A stretch of 60,429 nucleotides of DNA, from the NCBI GenBank assembly GCA_018001935.1, contig JAGNHB010000035.1, positions 1 through 60,429 on the forward strand, read 5' to 3'. The DNA comes from Acidobacteriota bacterium (GTDB taxonomy: Bacteria > Acidobacteriota > JAAYUB01). Below are positions 35,701-43,700 of this stretch, piece after piece; position 1 is the first letter of the stretch, and every line of letters begins with the position of its first letter. The translations under genes and the position numbers were made by a program. The notes beneath the pieces are model-generated. The model ran no database searches, was not told the DNA's origin, and saw only the letters and a program-made list of their open reading frames with translations.

Positions 35701-38700
35701 TCGCGAGCGGGGCCCTGGTGCTGGAGAACGTGACCTTGGCCGTCCCTTACGTGAGGGTGTCCCTGACGGACAATTACGGGCACCCGGTGGCGGGCGCGGC
35801 GGTCGAGTTCCACACCCGGGCCGGCGGGCAGACGCCCGCCTTCACCACCGCCAGCAACGAGAACGGGGACGCCTGCTGGGTCTCGCCGCCGCTCGACGTG
35901 GACATCCGGGCGCTCGCCCCCCGGCCGGACGGGGTTCACGGCCTCACGCCGGTCTTCCGCGTCACGGGCGAGCCGGTCTTCCAGAGCCTGATGCTGGTCC
36001 CGGGGGAGGCGACGACGGTAAAGGTCCGGGACCTCGACGACCAGCCGGTGGCGGGCGCCGGGGTCACCCTCCTCCTGGAGGAGGGGTGGCCGGCCCGGCT
36101 GAAGACGTGGCAGACCGGCGGCGGGGGGGACCTCACCCTGCGCCTCCCCTTGGGTGCTCAGTTCCGGCTCGAGGTCGCCTACCCCTCCGAGGCGCCGCTG
36201 GAGCCGATGCCCATCTATACGGTGAGCGGCCTGGACTCCATCCGGTTCACCCCCGAGGCGGGGTTCTACGCGCCCACCGTCCTTCCGGTGGCGGGCGACG
36301 GCGTCACCCCGGTCCCGGAAATCTCGGGCTACGTCAGCCCCGTCCTGGACGTCGGCCTGAACTATCCTGCCTACAACCGCAACTTCTCCAGCACCTGGGA
36401 CGGCGCCGCGCCGGGCCCGGTCTACCTCCCCTCCGGCTGGATGTTCTACGAGACCTGCAACCCGGAGTGCCAGGGAGGGGGGACGAAGAGCGGCGTGGTG
36501 AAGGTGTCGCCCGGCCTCGTCGCCGTGCTGCCCACCCTGGTTACCGCCGTCACGGGGCAGGTGGTCCCGGTGAGCGGCGGAGGGGCGAACTGCACCATCG
36601 CCGTCCTCCCGCCGTCCGGCGCCTGGTCCTGTCCGGCGCGGGTCCTCCCGGACCTCCGTTTCCAGGTTCCCGGCCTCAAGCCCGGGGTCCCCTACGAGTT
36701 CCGCGTCACCGACGATGCCGGCAACGTGTACTGCGGGGCCGTCCCCGCCCTGGCCGGGCACGGGAGCTGGGTGTCGGGCCTCGAGCTGACCGCGTGCGCC
36801 CCGGGCGCCGTTTCCGGCCGGGCCTTCGCCGCCGACGGGACCACCCCGGTGGGCGGCGTGCCGGTGGACCTGGAGCGCTTCGACGGGACGTCCTGGGCCC
36901 CCGTCCGGTCCGCCGTCACCGCCGCCGACGGGTCGTTCGCCATCGATTCGGTGAACCTGGCCGGGCCCGGTCAGGACCGCCTGACGGTCCGCCACCCCGA
37001 CAGCCAGGGCGGGTCCTCCGCCTTCCCGCTGAGCGCGGGGGCGACCGCCGGCCTGGCCCTGACCACCTCGGTCACCGTCCTCCGCGGGCAGGCGGCCGGC
37101 GGTGGCGGGGCGCCTTTTGCGAGCCTCGCCGTGAACCCGCAAACGGATGCCGCCGCCGTCCTGGGGGCCGGCCGGTTCGGCCTGTCCGAAGACGGCGCCT
37201 TCCACGCCGTCGCCCTCCGGCCCGGCGTGCCCTACTGGGTCAGCTGCCGGGACAACCTCAGCGGGCTTCACGCCGCCGTGGTGACCCTGGCGGACGGCCA
37301 GAGCCTCGCCGGGGTCGAGCTCCCGCCGGTCGTCCCGTCGGTGTCGGGGACCGTCCGGGCCGCCGACGGGGCCACCCCCGTGCCGGGCGTCAAGGCGTCC
37401 CTGTATGTCCAGACCCTGGGCCAGGGGTCGTTCGGCTGGAGCAAGGATTCCGAACAGGACACGGCAGGGAACGGCGCCTTCGCGTTCGAGGGCTTCAATG
37501 CGCCCCTCGGGATCGCCCGGGTCCACGTGGAATGGCCGCTCTCCCAGGGGATCGACGAGGACTTGTCCGCCCCGGTGGGGGTCCTCGACCCCGCGGCCCT
37601 GGCCCTGGACACCCGCATCAGCGTCGTCACGGGCCGGGTAACGACCCTGGACGGCCAGGTCGTCACCGATGCCCACGGCCTGACGGTGACGTCCGGGACG
37701 CCGGGGGCCGGCTATCACCGGCTGAGCCTGGCGGGCGGCGTCTTCTCGGTGCTGGGGGTCCTCCCCGGGACCGGCTACGACCTGCAAGCCCTCGACGGGG
37801 CGAACGAGCCCCACTGCGCGTCCAACGTGACGGTGCCCGTGACCGGCGCCCCGGTGGCCGGTTGTGACCTGCCCCCCTGCGACGTGTACCCGTGCGCCGG
37901 CACGCTCTACGCGGCGGACGGGGCCACCCCGGCCTTCGGGCTCCCCGTGGGCCTGGAACGGGAGACAACCGGCGGCGGCTGGGAGCCGGTGGGCCAGACG
38001 ACCTCGGCGCCGGACGGCAGCTTCGCCTTCCCTCCCGTCTACCTGCCGACCGGGGTGGCGCGCCTGACGGCTGCGCACCCGTCCAGCCAGGGCGGCTGCT
38101 CCGACACCTGGCCGGTGAACGGGGAAACCGGCCTCGGCCTCGAACTCACCACCCGGGTGACGGTCCTCCGCGCCACGGTGGAGAACGCCGCCCACGAGCC
38201 CGTCGCCACCTGCACCACGGCCGGGGCGACGGTGCGGGACGGGTGGGGGGTCGAGGTCCCGCCGGGACAGGTCCGCCTGGACGCCGAACACCTGGCGATC
38301 CTCGGCCTGCCGTGCGGGACCGGGTTCGAAGTCTGGGCGGAGGGCCCCGGCGGGGACTGTTACGCCGCCTTCGCCGGGATCGACGACCCCTCGGGGGTCC
38401 GGGCGGGCGTCCGGCTCCCGCCGGTCAGCCGAACGGCGGTCTCGGGCACGCTGGTGGCCGCCGACGGCGCCACGGCGCTCTGCGAGGGGTTCACGGCCGC
38501 CCTGGAACGCCAGACCGAGGCCGGCCGCTGGGAACCCGTGGCGTGGGCCGCCACCGACGCCGCCGGCGGGGTGAGTTTTTCGCCCTGCTGGTTCCCCACG
38601 GGTCAGGGACGGCTGGTGGTGCCGTGGCCGCCCAGCCAGGGGCCCGGCGCCGATGCGGTCGTCCTGGACGCCGGCGCCTGCCCGTCGGTCTTCCCCACCG

Positions 38701-40427
38701 GCGTGTCCGTCCTGACGGGGCGGGCCTGCAAGGACGGGGGGTGCGGGGAGGAGGCGCAGCATCTCCTCGACCTGAAGGTGGTGTCCCACGACCCGGCGTC
38801 GAGGGTCCTGTCGGGCGGGGAGGGCCTTTGGGGCGACCAGGTGCTCGTCAACGGGGGCGCCTTCACCGTGTTCGGCCTCCCCGAGGGGCTGCGGGTGACG
38901 CTGACGGGGCGGAGCGAGACCACCGATCTCGCCGCCGCCCTCGACATTCCCGCCGGGGCCCGCGTCGTCACCGGCATCGACCTCGTCCCGGCGGTCCTGG
39001 CCAAGCTTCAAGTCAATCTCCGGGCCGCCGACGGCCTGACCCCGGTGTCCGCCCGGCTCGGGCTGGAAGCCGGGACGGTCCCCGGGAGCTACGCCTTCAT
39101 GACGTGGGTCGCCCCGTCGACGGACGAGCTGGGCCCAGTCCCGGGGGTGTTTCTCGCCGAGGACCTCCCCGCGGGCTCGTACCGGCTGCAGCCTCGGCGC
39201 CCGGCCTCCCAGCCCGGCGTTGAGCCGCCCGTGGCCGTCGACGTGTCGGGGGACACGGAACTGAGCCTCGACACGGGGATCACGGCGGTGACGGGCCAGG
39301 TGCGGCAGAGCGCGGGGGGGGACCCGGTCTGGGGCTTCGACCTCCTCGCCGTCCCCCACGACCCCGCGGCGGCGTGCCCCGCCGTGGTGAAGCGGGAACC
39401 CGACTTTGTCCTCTCGGGGCTCCCGCAGGGCGCCGGTTTCACCGCCTGGGCCTTCGACGAGTTCAACCTCTACGCCGCGGACGTGTCCGTGCCGCCGGGG
39501 GTGCCGGCCCTGAACGGCCTGGAGCTGCTCCCCTCGCCGGGCGCGTCGGTGACGGGGGTGGTCCGGGCCGCCGACGGCGCGTCCCCCGTCCCCGGCGTGG
39601 TGCTGCGCCTGGAGCGGCGCCTGGCCGACGGCACGTGGGCCCGGGCCGCCGAGGACGCTTCCGGCCCGGACGGCGCCTTCGGGCTGGGGCCGGTGCTGGC
39701 GCCCCCCGGCGGGGTGCTCCGGCTCCGGGCCTTCCACCCCGACACCGGGGCGGAACTGGGGTCGTCGGAACTCCCCGGGTCCGGCGCCGACGGGCTGGAT
39801 CTGCCCACCGCCGCCGGCGTCGTCCGCGGCACCGTGGTGGACGCGGGCGGCCTCCCCGTGACCGCGGGCTGCCTGCGCGTGGACGCCGCCGTCGCGCCGT
39901 CGGCTTCCGCACGGCCCTGGCTGGGGGTTTCCGCGGACGGGGCGACGGTGACCCTGGTGGGGGTCCCGGAGGCGGTCCCCGTGGACCTCGTGGTCACGGA
40001 CGCCTTCACGGGCCTCTACGGGGCCGCCGTCTCGCTGGGGCCGGGGCAGGGCGTCCTGGACGGGGTCTTCCTCGGGCCCGCCCCGCGCGTGGCGGGCGTC
40101 GTCCGGGTCCGCCTGGAGGACGGCGACGGCAACGGGGTGCCGGGGTGGCCCGTCGTCCTGCGGCCCCGCACCGGGGGCCGGGAAACGATTCGCTACACCG
40201 GCGGGGACGGGTGGGCGGTCTTCCCCGGGGTCCCGGCCGGGAGCGTGGAGATCTGGTCGGACGGGACCCTGGACGGGTGGCAGGTGGAGTCCCTCCTGCT
40301 GGCGGTCGGGTCGGTGCCGCTCGCCGGGGGGACCGTCGAGCTGACCCTCCCCCTCCCCTCCGCCGCGACGGTCCTGTCCGTCCGGGGGGACGGCGCGTCC
40401 GCGTCCGCCCCCCCGGCCGCTCCCTGA
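26787..40427 (+). CDS. Giant secreted protein with many Cna-B/CarboxypepD-like repeats
   Basis: A 4546-residue predicted surface or extracellular protein. I chose the ATG at 26787 (GGAG seven bases upstream); the frame runs further up through REP repeats without support. A Pro-rich N-terminal stretch precedes a hydrophobic signal-like segment (about residues 68-90, LLAFALLPGFLGAPVPA). The body is a long series of beta-sandwich modules like carboxypeptidase regulatory or Cna-B domains, marked by recurring GxFxF strands and a repeated RAADGATPVPG-type opening. A Big_5-like Ig module lies near residue 2150-2260 (NVEITFTESMDAAW). No enzyme motif, sortase signal or outer-membrane anchor is visible at the C-terminus. 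A stalk or adhesin role is inferred. Confidence 0.85.
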   Translation: MDRNRQQTHPIPCEGGPAPRGNREDAVVEHPRRVSFVPPAPPLPLPAPSALPPPAPRSAARTSGLSRALRGLLAFALLPGFLGAPVPAQDANPGAVKRYEVAVTAFKLTVTPVSARVPLNVPVRLRTALAFSNPDAPWAAGLAAYARANFRVKGTLYGPGGVVAELTDPDTSDGEEKVYAPGDELVLGPAWFPVAGAYELRDLRLVCAATGKTYLYAEPHRVRIDAGGDLFVWSVTADPMTWQEMEDAGITGDPGAWTGYNFTVGIEVSSSLVEFTFPVVGVPSTLPVGGVSLPGQPVAGGTYHDTIAPVEIELPDVSLPRLPATEVRIPGLIIIPGNIGFLQQHFQVVLVLCNALPPDAGYFLADLTATAGIPDTDGPLVPVPADSQTQPLRAADGGALVGPGASASAQWVVSGAQCGYHEFPIAIAGRLRNASGDLNVAIEGQALAGVAVRPNPKFSLAFTHPDRVERGTEYDVAVQVTNVSTTTDANGFQLNLGPEALSGVELRRVVSTDTTDPVDCDAALGCDPFSAPVSVETLGKGHSFLVVYRFRSLVSGFVTAAGGTVEGDTHLSVGLRFGVSADGNPLNPDTLVLPRSASRLGEPFYGAFLRFLGVCHSLARCPANVEMTAGLSPVDGASVRALALAAAEAGLAVPLNAAPADVPAGVRARLAADLLATAGRDAGVRAALAATPAGSAFREALSAYLGGGALGRHDLAVRLVSEAGSDAGFLLVETTLASAATGGPTLTLTAVDGPLHWVHRDADAPADARFGPGGADGHFRVWAPADGAYAAREYALNLGAGQAARVCALSGAVRVESGGALSPELSGAAVGREAFVPFGLVRLVKATPDLVRGADLYGRTVFALFNRRVRLPAEGAAALFTCPDNEVLLALPLQSGRLVGLAFNRPVGRPSPASPVLTLSSGPLDSHDGGRCTLAAEEILIDDPASGFERGARIVTGRVLYPGGRAVARPVVELWARHRGAGTWQDLRLSRVSGAETGTFAFPFIYDNPGGNHLRVSDPVSGARRRWPLRITVAGEEINPVIVLEGSGTVTGGVLTESGAPVPGLLAVILACRGDGRQLAATLDNGGRFVAENVPVGDVDLTAYLPDGTRVQGYACVRFPGDTADVVLVVGGARVFGRVVETAGGPAAPLAACPVQLASVTGAWRSTLTDGDGNFAFERVPQGRFTLRAIHPASPRTVRQEVDWPNPVPSEGIRVTLPPFTAGVTLQGRVSGARPGEENGVPGVSVQLSCLGEAAAPAFFTTTGGDGAFSFADVSPGWCQASAFDPVTRRSATVRFEVATVDTQAPPLVLPALVTLAGQVFHPGGAAAAGARVSAGGLAAVTDDQGRFAFELPAGGYACHAVKGEEMETVNLLAPAAEARVVLRGQRTVSGQVRLYTGLNGDGEPEYQVVSTVVKLSALELDPGGGPGGGFVFNPVEGLASVMSGADGTFAFTGVWDGPFAVSAGGGALYPAGRVDGVLRGADATGLDLVLDGTASPSALTGRLFLPDGVTPARPGVPVTLTGRGVSREVRTGDGGAFGFSGFLQADRYELEAFDAYTGGRAWQEIVLPPSSVPVTLDLRLLGRNTLELRPVDGLGAPVPDAEVTVTRVGKPAGGREADSPWASDYEGPAEGACYRFEGLLEGSWSVRARMVREGTALHAAGGLTMTGDGAVFQLPLVFTRTVVLRGCVSAEEDNVVTPVPNVEVTLLDGQGEVVAVALTGDAPSNLGEYFIPAAPVGPGRLEARDYASGRRAALDVTISGDDPEETVNLELQDLGSVEGLVTNDPAPHDCENDTDAEMAGAPVTLTVRTAPGSPWPSKTVTSRTDADGRFHFDGIPAGQVTIRAEGTSGFAGEASGELLAVGDLCLVVSLQPTHPLACAVTRADGDPAPYARVRLSKAGLAPRTLTADETGAASFSGVLDGGGYTVEAWTGSGADKVSQVVDVPHPGVLALQLLGTGSVAGVCRDSEGAPLPGFPLNVSVALDGGGARTLPTVYTDAQGNFCLPELPFGQVALRLHDASTGLRGTRELTLDAADPALTGVVVQLEPCYRLIGRVRTEDGSQPVAGAAVCFTVDRGMGEILVRDTSSFPSGDFVLDRLPRAAGTLSVNSGGCRRLLAVQPPAEGEPAKDLGDLWLDCTQPSIKNHFYVSGGCPAGGCPENAVLPGANVEITFTESMDAAWAQANPPAAVLSLGGANVPAALTLSADGKTLTLDPDAPLLSNAHYVWTVNAAFPDLNGHPLLGATSGAFDTATALAVVSTSPANDAEVVGNLDGPVDVTVNFTSSLPPDPGEMTINGTAYPNLPPTDLGSGNYRLSVSHHCPQDGPVAVSCTLTAGGASITHDFQFSWDGFAPIVTFLVPTAPACTRKPELSFSAVDAGKGLATGTLRVYLGEDDRTTEFELVDGAPGNWAWNSVAAEPLNVGTHTLRVVVADNAGHPANVSALFDIDNAPPVLSVTQPDWNATILAATVVFDATVTDHCDLDAATWTATLNGELWPGLALNDGHPHAELAWNDPLLQGENLLELHVCDSVGNCGTVSVPFQVVRTAPLPYTLQDANAYDYRVGRDGTLTLLESLAPDTPPTVAAPVVSREGIDYVLGESDLAQLTLDGREAAVAGEPAGLGLSLRRRCFVGDAAYAARVLDVLENTGAAPVTVDVTESLGLPAALGWSVVGTSSGDASFDPAADRWLTVDDADDLDDALRPNLPALGLLTGGVAGREPVFTAGPGGLTLRWNGVTVPAMQGGVPGRVFLALALAPQPERAAASAALGRLDARPAEFFPGLSQPWHPLCWNTDLAAGPADALPALPALAGGVAGWVADGTPGSHLLAGWRVLMRSASPYYRRGRVSFTDTAGAFAWAPPARPGLPLGDVGFLVLSSGDGCDTVSTVLPPAVNLTEAQPVVSGVALAAADYGAVRVTVQLPDGWRVPGALVVLEEGPCSFEAVTDAVGEALLTGIPPGAFTLRVGGHAIRPVSVASGALVLENVTLAVPYVRVSLTDNYGHPVAGAAVEFHTRAGGQTPAFTTASNENGDACWVSPPLDVDIRALAPRPDGVHGLTPVFRVTGEPVFQSLMLVPGEATTVKVRDLDDQPVAGAGVTLLLEEGWPARLKTWQTGGGGDLTLRLPLGAQFRLEVAYPSEAPLEPMPIYTVSGLDSIRFTPEAGFYAPTVLPVAGDGVTPVPEISGYVSPVLDVGLNYPAYNRNFSSTWDGAAPGPVYLPSGWMFYETCNPECQGGGTKSGVVKVSPGLVAVLPTLVTAVTGQVVPVSGGGANCTIAVLPPSGAWSCPARVLPDLRFQVPGLKPGVPYEFRVTDDAGNVYCGAVPALAGHGSWVSGLELTACAPGAVSGRAFAADGTTPVGGVPVDLERFDGTSWAPVRSAVTAADGSFAIDSVNLAGPGQDRLTVRHPDSQGGSSAFPLSAGATAGLALTTSVTVLRGQAAGGGGAPFASLAVNPQTDAAAVLGAGRFGLSEDGAFHAVALRPGVPYWVSCRDNLSGLHAAVVTLADGQSLAGVELPPVVPSVSGTVRAADGATPVPGVKASLYVQTLGQGSFGWSKDSEQDTAGNGAFAFEGFNAPLGIARVHVEWPLSQGIDEDLSAPVGVLDPAALALDTRISVVTGRVTTLDGQVVTDAHGLTVTSGTPGAGYHRLSLAGGVFSVLGVLPGTGYDLQALDGANEPHCASNVTVPVTGAPVAGCDLPPCDVYPCAGTLYAADGATPAFGLPVGLERETTGGGWEPVGQTTSAPDGSFAFPPVYLPTGVARLTAAHPSSQGGCSDTWPVNGETGLGLELTTRVTVLRATVENAAHEPVATCTTAGATVRDGWGVEVPPGQVRLDAEHLAILGLPCGTGFEVWAEGPGGDCYAAFAGIDDPSGVRAGVRLPPVSRTAVSGTLVAADGATALCEGFTAALERQTEAGRWEPVAWAATDAAGGVSFSPCWFPTGQGRLVVPWPPSQGPGADAVVLDAGACPSVFPTGVSVLTGRACKDGGCGEEAQHLLDLKVVSHDPASRVLSGGEGLWGDQVLVNGGAFTVFGLPEGLRVTLTGRSETTDLAAALDIPAGARVVTGIDLVPAVLAKLQVNLRAADGLTPVSARLGLEAGTVPGSYAFMTWVAPSTDELGPVPGVFLAEDLPAGSYRLQPRRPASQPGVEPPVAVDVSGDTELSLDTGITAVTGQVRQSAGGDPVWGFDLLAVPHDPAAACPAVVKREPDFVLSGLPQGAGFTAWAFDEFNLYAADVSVPPGVPALNGLELLPSPGASVTGVVRAADGASPVPGVVLRLERRLADGTWARAAEDASGPDGAFGLGPVLAPPGGVLRLRAFHPDTGAELGSSELPGSGADGLDLPTAAGVVRGTVVDAGGLPVTAGCLRVDAAVAPSASARPWLGVSADGATVTLVGVPEAVPVDLVVTDAFTGLYGAAVSLGPGQGVLDGVFLGPAPRVAGVVRVRLEDGDGNGVPGWPVVLRPRTGGRETIRYTGGDGWAVFPGVPAGSVEIWSDGTLDGWQVESLLLAVGSVPLAGGTVELTLPLPSAATVLSVRGDGASASAPPAAP

Positions 40428-40490
40428 AGCGAGGCCGGGAATGCTCTCGCGACCTGTTCAGGCTTGAGGCGTCTGCAACCAGTCCTTCTC

Positions 40491-40587
40491 TCTCACCGAG
40501 GCACGGAGGCACGGAGAAATGCAAATCGTATTCAATGGAATCAAAAATCCTTATGATTCTTCTCCGTGCCTCTGTGCCTCAGTGAGA
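40491..40587. repeat. Long inverted-repeat element IR-C
   Basis: Arms at 40491-40518 and 40560-40587 with the GGCACGGAGGCACGG theme, and the same spacer as IR-A (ATGCAAATCGTATTCAATGG). It fills a third of the 305-base gap between the two giant genes; nothing else is recognisable there. Confidence 0.85.
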
Positions 40588-40732
40588 TCCGAATCCGGGC
40601 TTTTCACGGGGTCGTCAAGGCTTCGTCTCTTTTGCGGGGCTTTTCGCCTGGCGAGAGGCCTGAAACACCAATCGCCGGCCGGGCGCAAGTGTCGCGCTCC
40701 CTCTCCCCCCATCCCAACGTCGAGGACCTGAC

Positions 40733-43700
40733 ATGACCCACGGACGCCCCTTCCCTAAATCCCTCCTCCTTCTCGCCCTCCTCCTGGCCCCGGGCCTGGC
40801 GGGGGCGGCGACGACGGACGACCCCCCGGCCTTCACGGCGGTGGCCTTCCCCGCCCCCGACGACGGCCACCGGGTGGGACTGGGGCTGTCCAACCCCTCG
40901 GCGACGGCCCGGCGGCACCTCACCCTCTCCCTTCGCGACGCCGCCGGGCAGCTGGTCACCGGCGAGGGCGTCACCAACCCCGTGTCCGTGGACCTGGCCA
41001 CGGGCGGCCTCTACGCCCGCTACCTCCACGAGGCCTTCGGCGCCTCCCCCGCCGGCCCCGTCTCCGTCCGCCTGGAGGCCGACGGCGAGGTCTTCGCCAT
41101 GGCCCAGGCCCACGACGCGGCGCTGCGGGCCGAGGACGGCGCCAACCTCAGCCGCCGCGCCCGCACCGCCTGGGTGGCCCCGCTCCTGGGCGCCGTCTCG
41201 TCCGGCGACACCCTCCTGGCCCTGGTCAACGACAGCTCCGCCCCCGCCGACGTCACCCTCACCCTCGAGGGCGCCCCCGTCTCCCGCCCCGCGCGCCACG
41301 TGACCCTCCCCGGCTACGGCTGCGCCCGCCTCTCCGTGTCCGTGCTCTTCTCCGGCGCGACGGAAGGCTGCGTCCGCGTCAGCGCCACCGCCCCCGTCCA
41401 CGCCCTGGTCTACGGCGAGGGCGCCCCCGAGTTCAGCGCCCTCCCGGCCCTGGACCCCGCCGACGGCGCCCTGGAGCGGCTCTGCGCCCATTACGCCTGC
41501 GGCGCCGGCTTCGAGACCTGGGTCTGGCTGGTCAACCCCGGCGACGCGGCCCTTGGCGTCACCCTGCGCGGCGTCCCCGACGTCGAGGACGGCGCCGGCC
41601 GGCCCGTCCACGCCGTGTCCGTCCCCGCCCGCGCCGCCCGCCGCGTCACCGTGAGCGAGGCCTTCGGCGCCGGCGGCGAGGCGCTCAAGTCCGGCTTCAT
41701 TCGCCTGGAGAGCGACGCTTCCAAGGGCGGCCTCCTCTGTGCCGTGGCGATCCGCCACGCTGCGGGGGGCGTGACCTGCCTGCCGGCCTGGGACCTTCCC
41801 GTCCGCGAGGCGCGCTTCAGCCACGTGGCCCACGGGATGGGCTACGTCACCGGCGTCACCCTGGTCAACCCCACCACGCGGCCCGCGCACGTGCAGATGC
41901 AGCTCTGCGACGGCGACGCGCAGCCGGTGGGGCAGTGCGCCCTGGACCTGCCGCCGGGCGCCCGCCAGGCCCACCTGGTGAACGAGTTCTTCGGCGTGTC
42001 CGAGCGCCTGGGCGGCTCCATCCGCGTCAGCGCCTCCGAGCCGCTCCACCTCTACGAGATTTTCGGGCGCGGCGCCGGCGACCTCTTCGCCGCCGTCCCG
42101 CCCCTCCCCGAGCCGGGGGACGTCCCCCCGGCCACGGGCGAGTGCGCCGAGGGCCCGCAGTTCCTCGCCGCCGACCCCCTGTCGGGCGGGCCGGGGGCCA
42201 CGGTCAACCTCTGGGGCTGGAACTTCGGGAAGACCCCGGGGGAGAACCGCGTCACCCTGGGCGGTGCGGAGATGACCGTCACGGCGGCCTCGTCCCACGT
42301 CCTGCGGGCCACGGTCCCCGCGACGGCCGTCAGCGGCCCCCTCGCCGTGCGCGTCGGCGTTTGCGACGCCTTCGGGCCGCACTTCGACGTGACGGGCCCC
42401 GCCCTCGGCGTCGTCATCACCAGCCCCGCCAACGGCGCGGTCCTGGCCTCCCCGGACCTGACCGTCACCGGGACGGTCGCCGGCCCCGTCACAGGGGTCC
42501 GCGTCAACGGCCTCCCCGCGACCCTGAACGGGAGCGGCTGGACGGCGTCCCTCCGCGTGCCCCCCGGCCCCACCGAGATCCGCGCCGAAGCCACCAGCCC
42601 CGCCGCCACCGCCGAGGACCGGGTGACGGTCCACTACCGGCCCGTCCCCGTCGTCGAGATCACGACCCCCGCCGACGGCGCCCTCCTCGGCCAGGCCGCG
42701 GTCACGGTCACGGGCACCGTCCACAACGGGGTCACCGAGAATGCTGCCGTCCCCGGTGTGAGCGCTTCGTCCGGAAAGCCGGCCGCCTCCGTCTCGCCCG
42801 GCGTTCCCGGTGCTTCAGGCGCTCCTGTTTCCCCCGGTTCGCCGGCGGCTTCCGGCGACACCACCGGCATCACGTCGGTCACGGTCAACGGCCTCCCTGC
42901 CGCCCTCGACGCCCAGGGCAACTTCACCCTGGCCAGCCTCCCCCTGGTCGAGGGCCCCAACACCGTCACCGCCCGCGCCGAAACCGCCTGGGCCACCGCC
43001 GCCGACCACACCCACACCGTCACCGTCGACACGGCCCTGTGGATTCGGATCGACACGCCGGCGGAGTGCGCGCGGGTCACGGAACTCCCGCTGACGGTGA
43101 GCGGGAAATGCGCGGTCGGCGTGGAGAGCGTCGACGTCAACGGCATCCGGGCCGACCTGACGCCGGATTCGGACGGTTTCGCCTTCACCCTTCCCATGGC
43201 CCTCCCCGAAGGGCCCTGCGGCGCGGCTTACCCCGGCCGGAACCTGACCGCCCGCGGCCACCGCGGCACAGAGACCGTCGAAGCGTCCGTCCCCGTGGGC
43301 GTGGACACCACGGGCCCCTCGGTGTCGCTCCAGGCCGACCCCTGCGGCTGGCCGGGCCGCCCCGTGCACCTCACCCTGGTGGTCTCCGACACGGTGGCGG
43401 TGGACGCCGTCGCCCTCACGGTGAACGGCCAGGCCGTCGACCTGCCGCCCGCCGCGTCCCGGGTCGACCCCGGATACTGGGTTCGTTGGGACCTCGACTG
43501 GACCGTCCCCGAAGGGCCCCCGGCGACCCTGCAGTGGCGCCTCGCCGCCCGCGACGCCGTGCCCGGCCGCCCCGAGGCCGTCGCCACCGCCGTCACCCAG
43601 GTCCTGGACCCCCGGGACAACGGCGCCTTCGTCCTCGGCCGCGTTTTCCGCGCCCACGACGGGCTGCCCCTGGACGACGCCGGGGTGACCCTCCTCGCCA

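Noticed and set aside
33129..39737. Minus-strand open frame of 2202 codons inside the first giant gene
   Set aside because: The translation is Arg/Gly/Val/His-rich with no domains or ribosome-binding site. It is a shadow of the plus-strand repeats.
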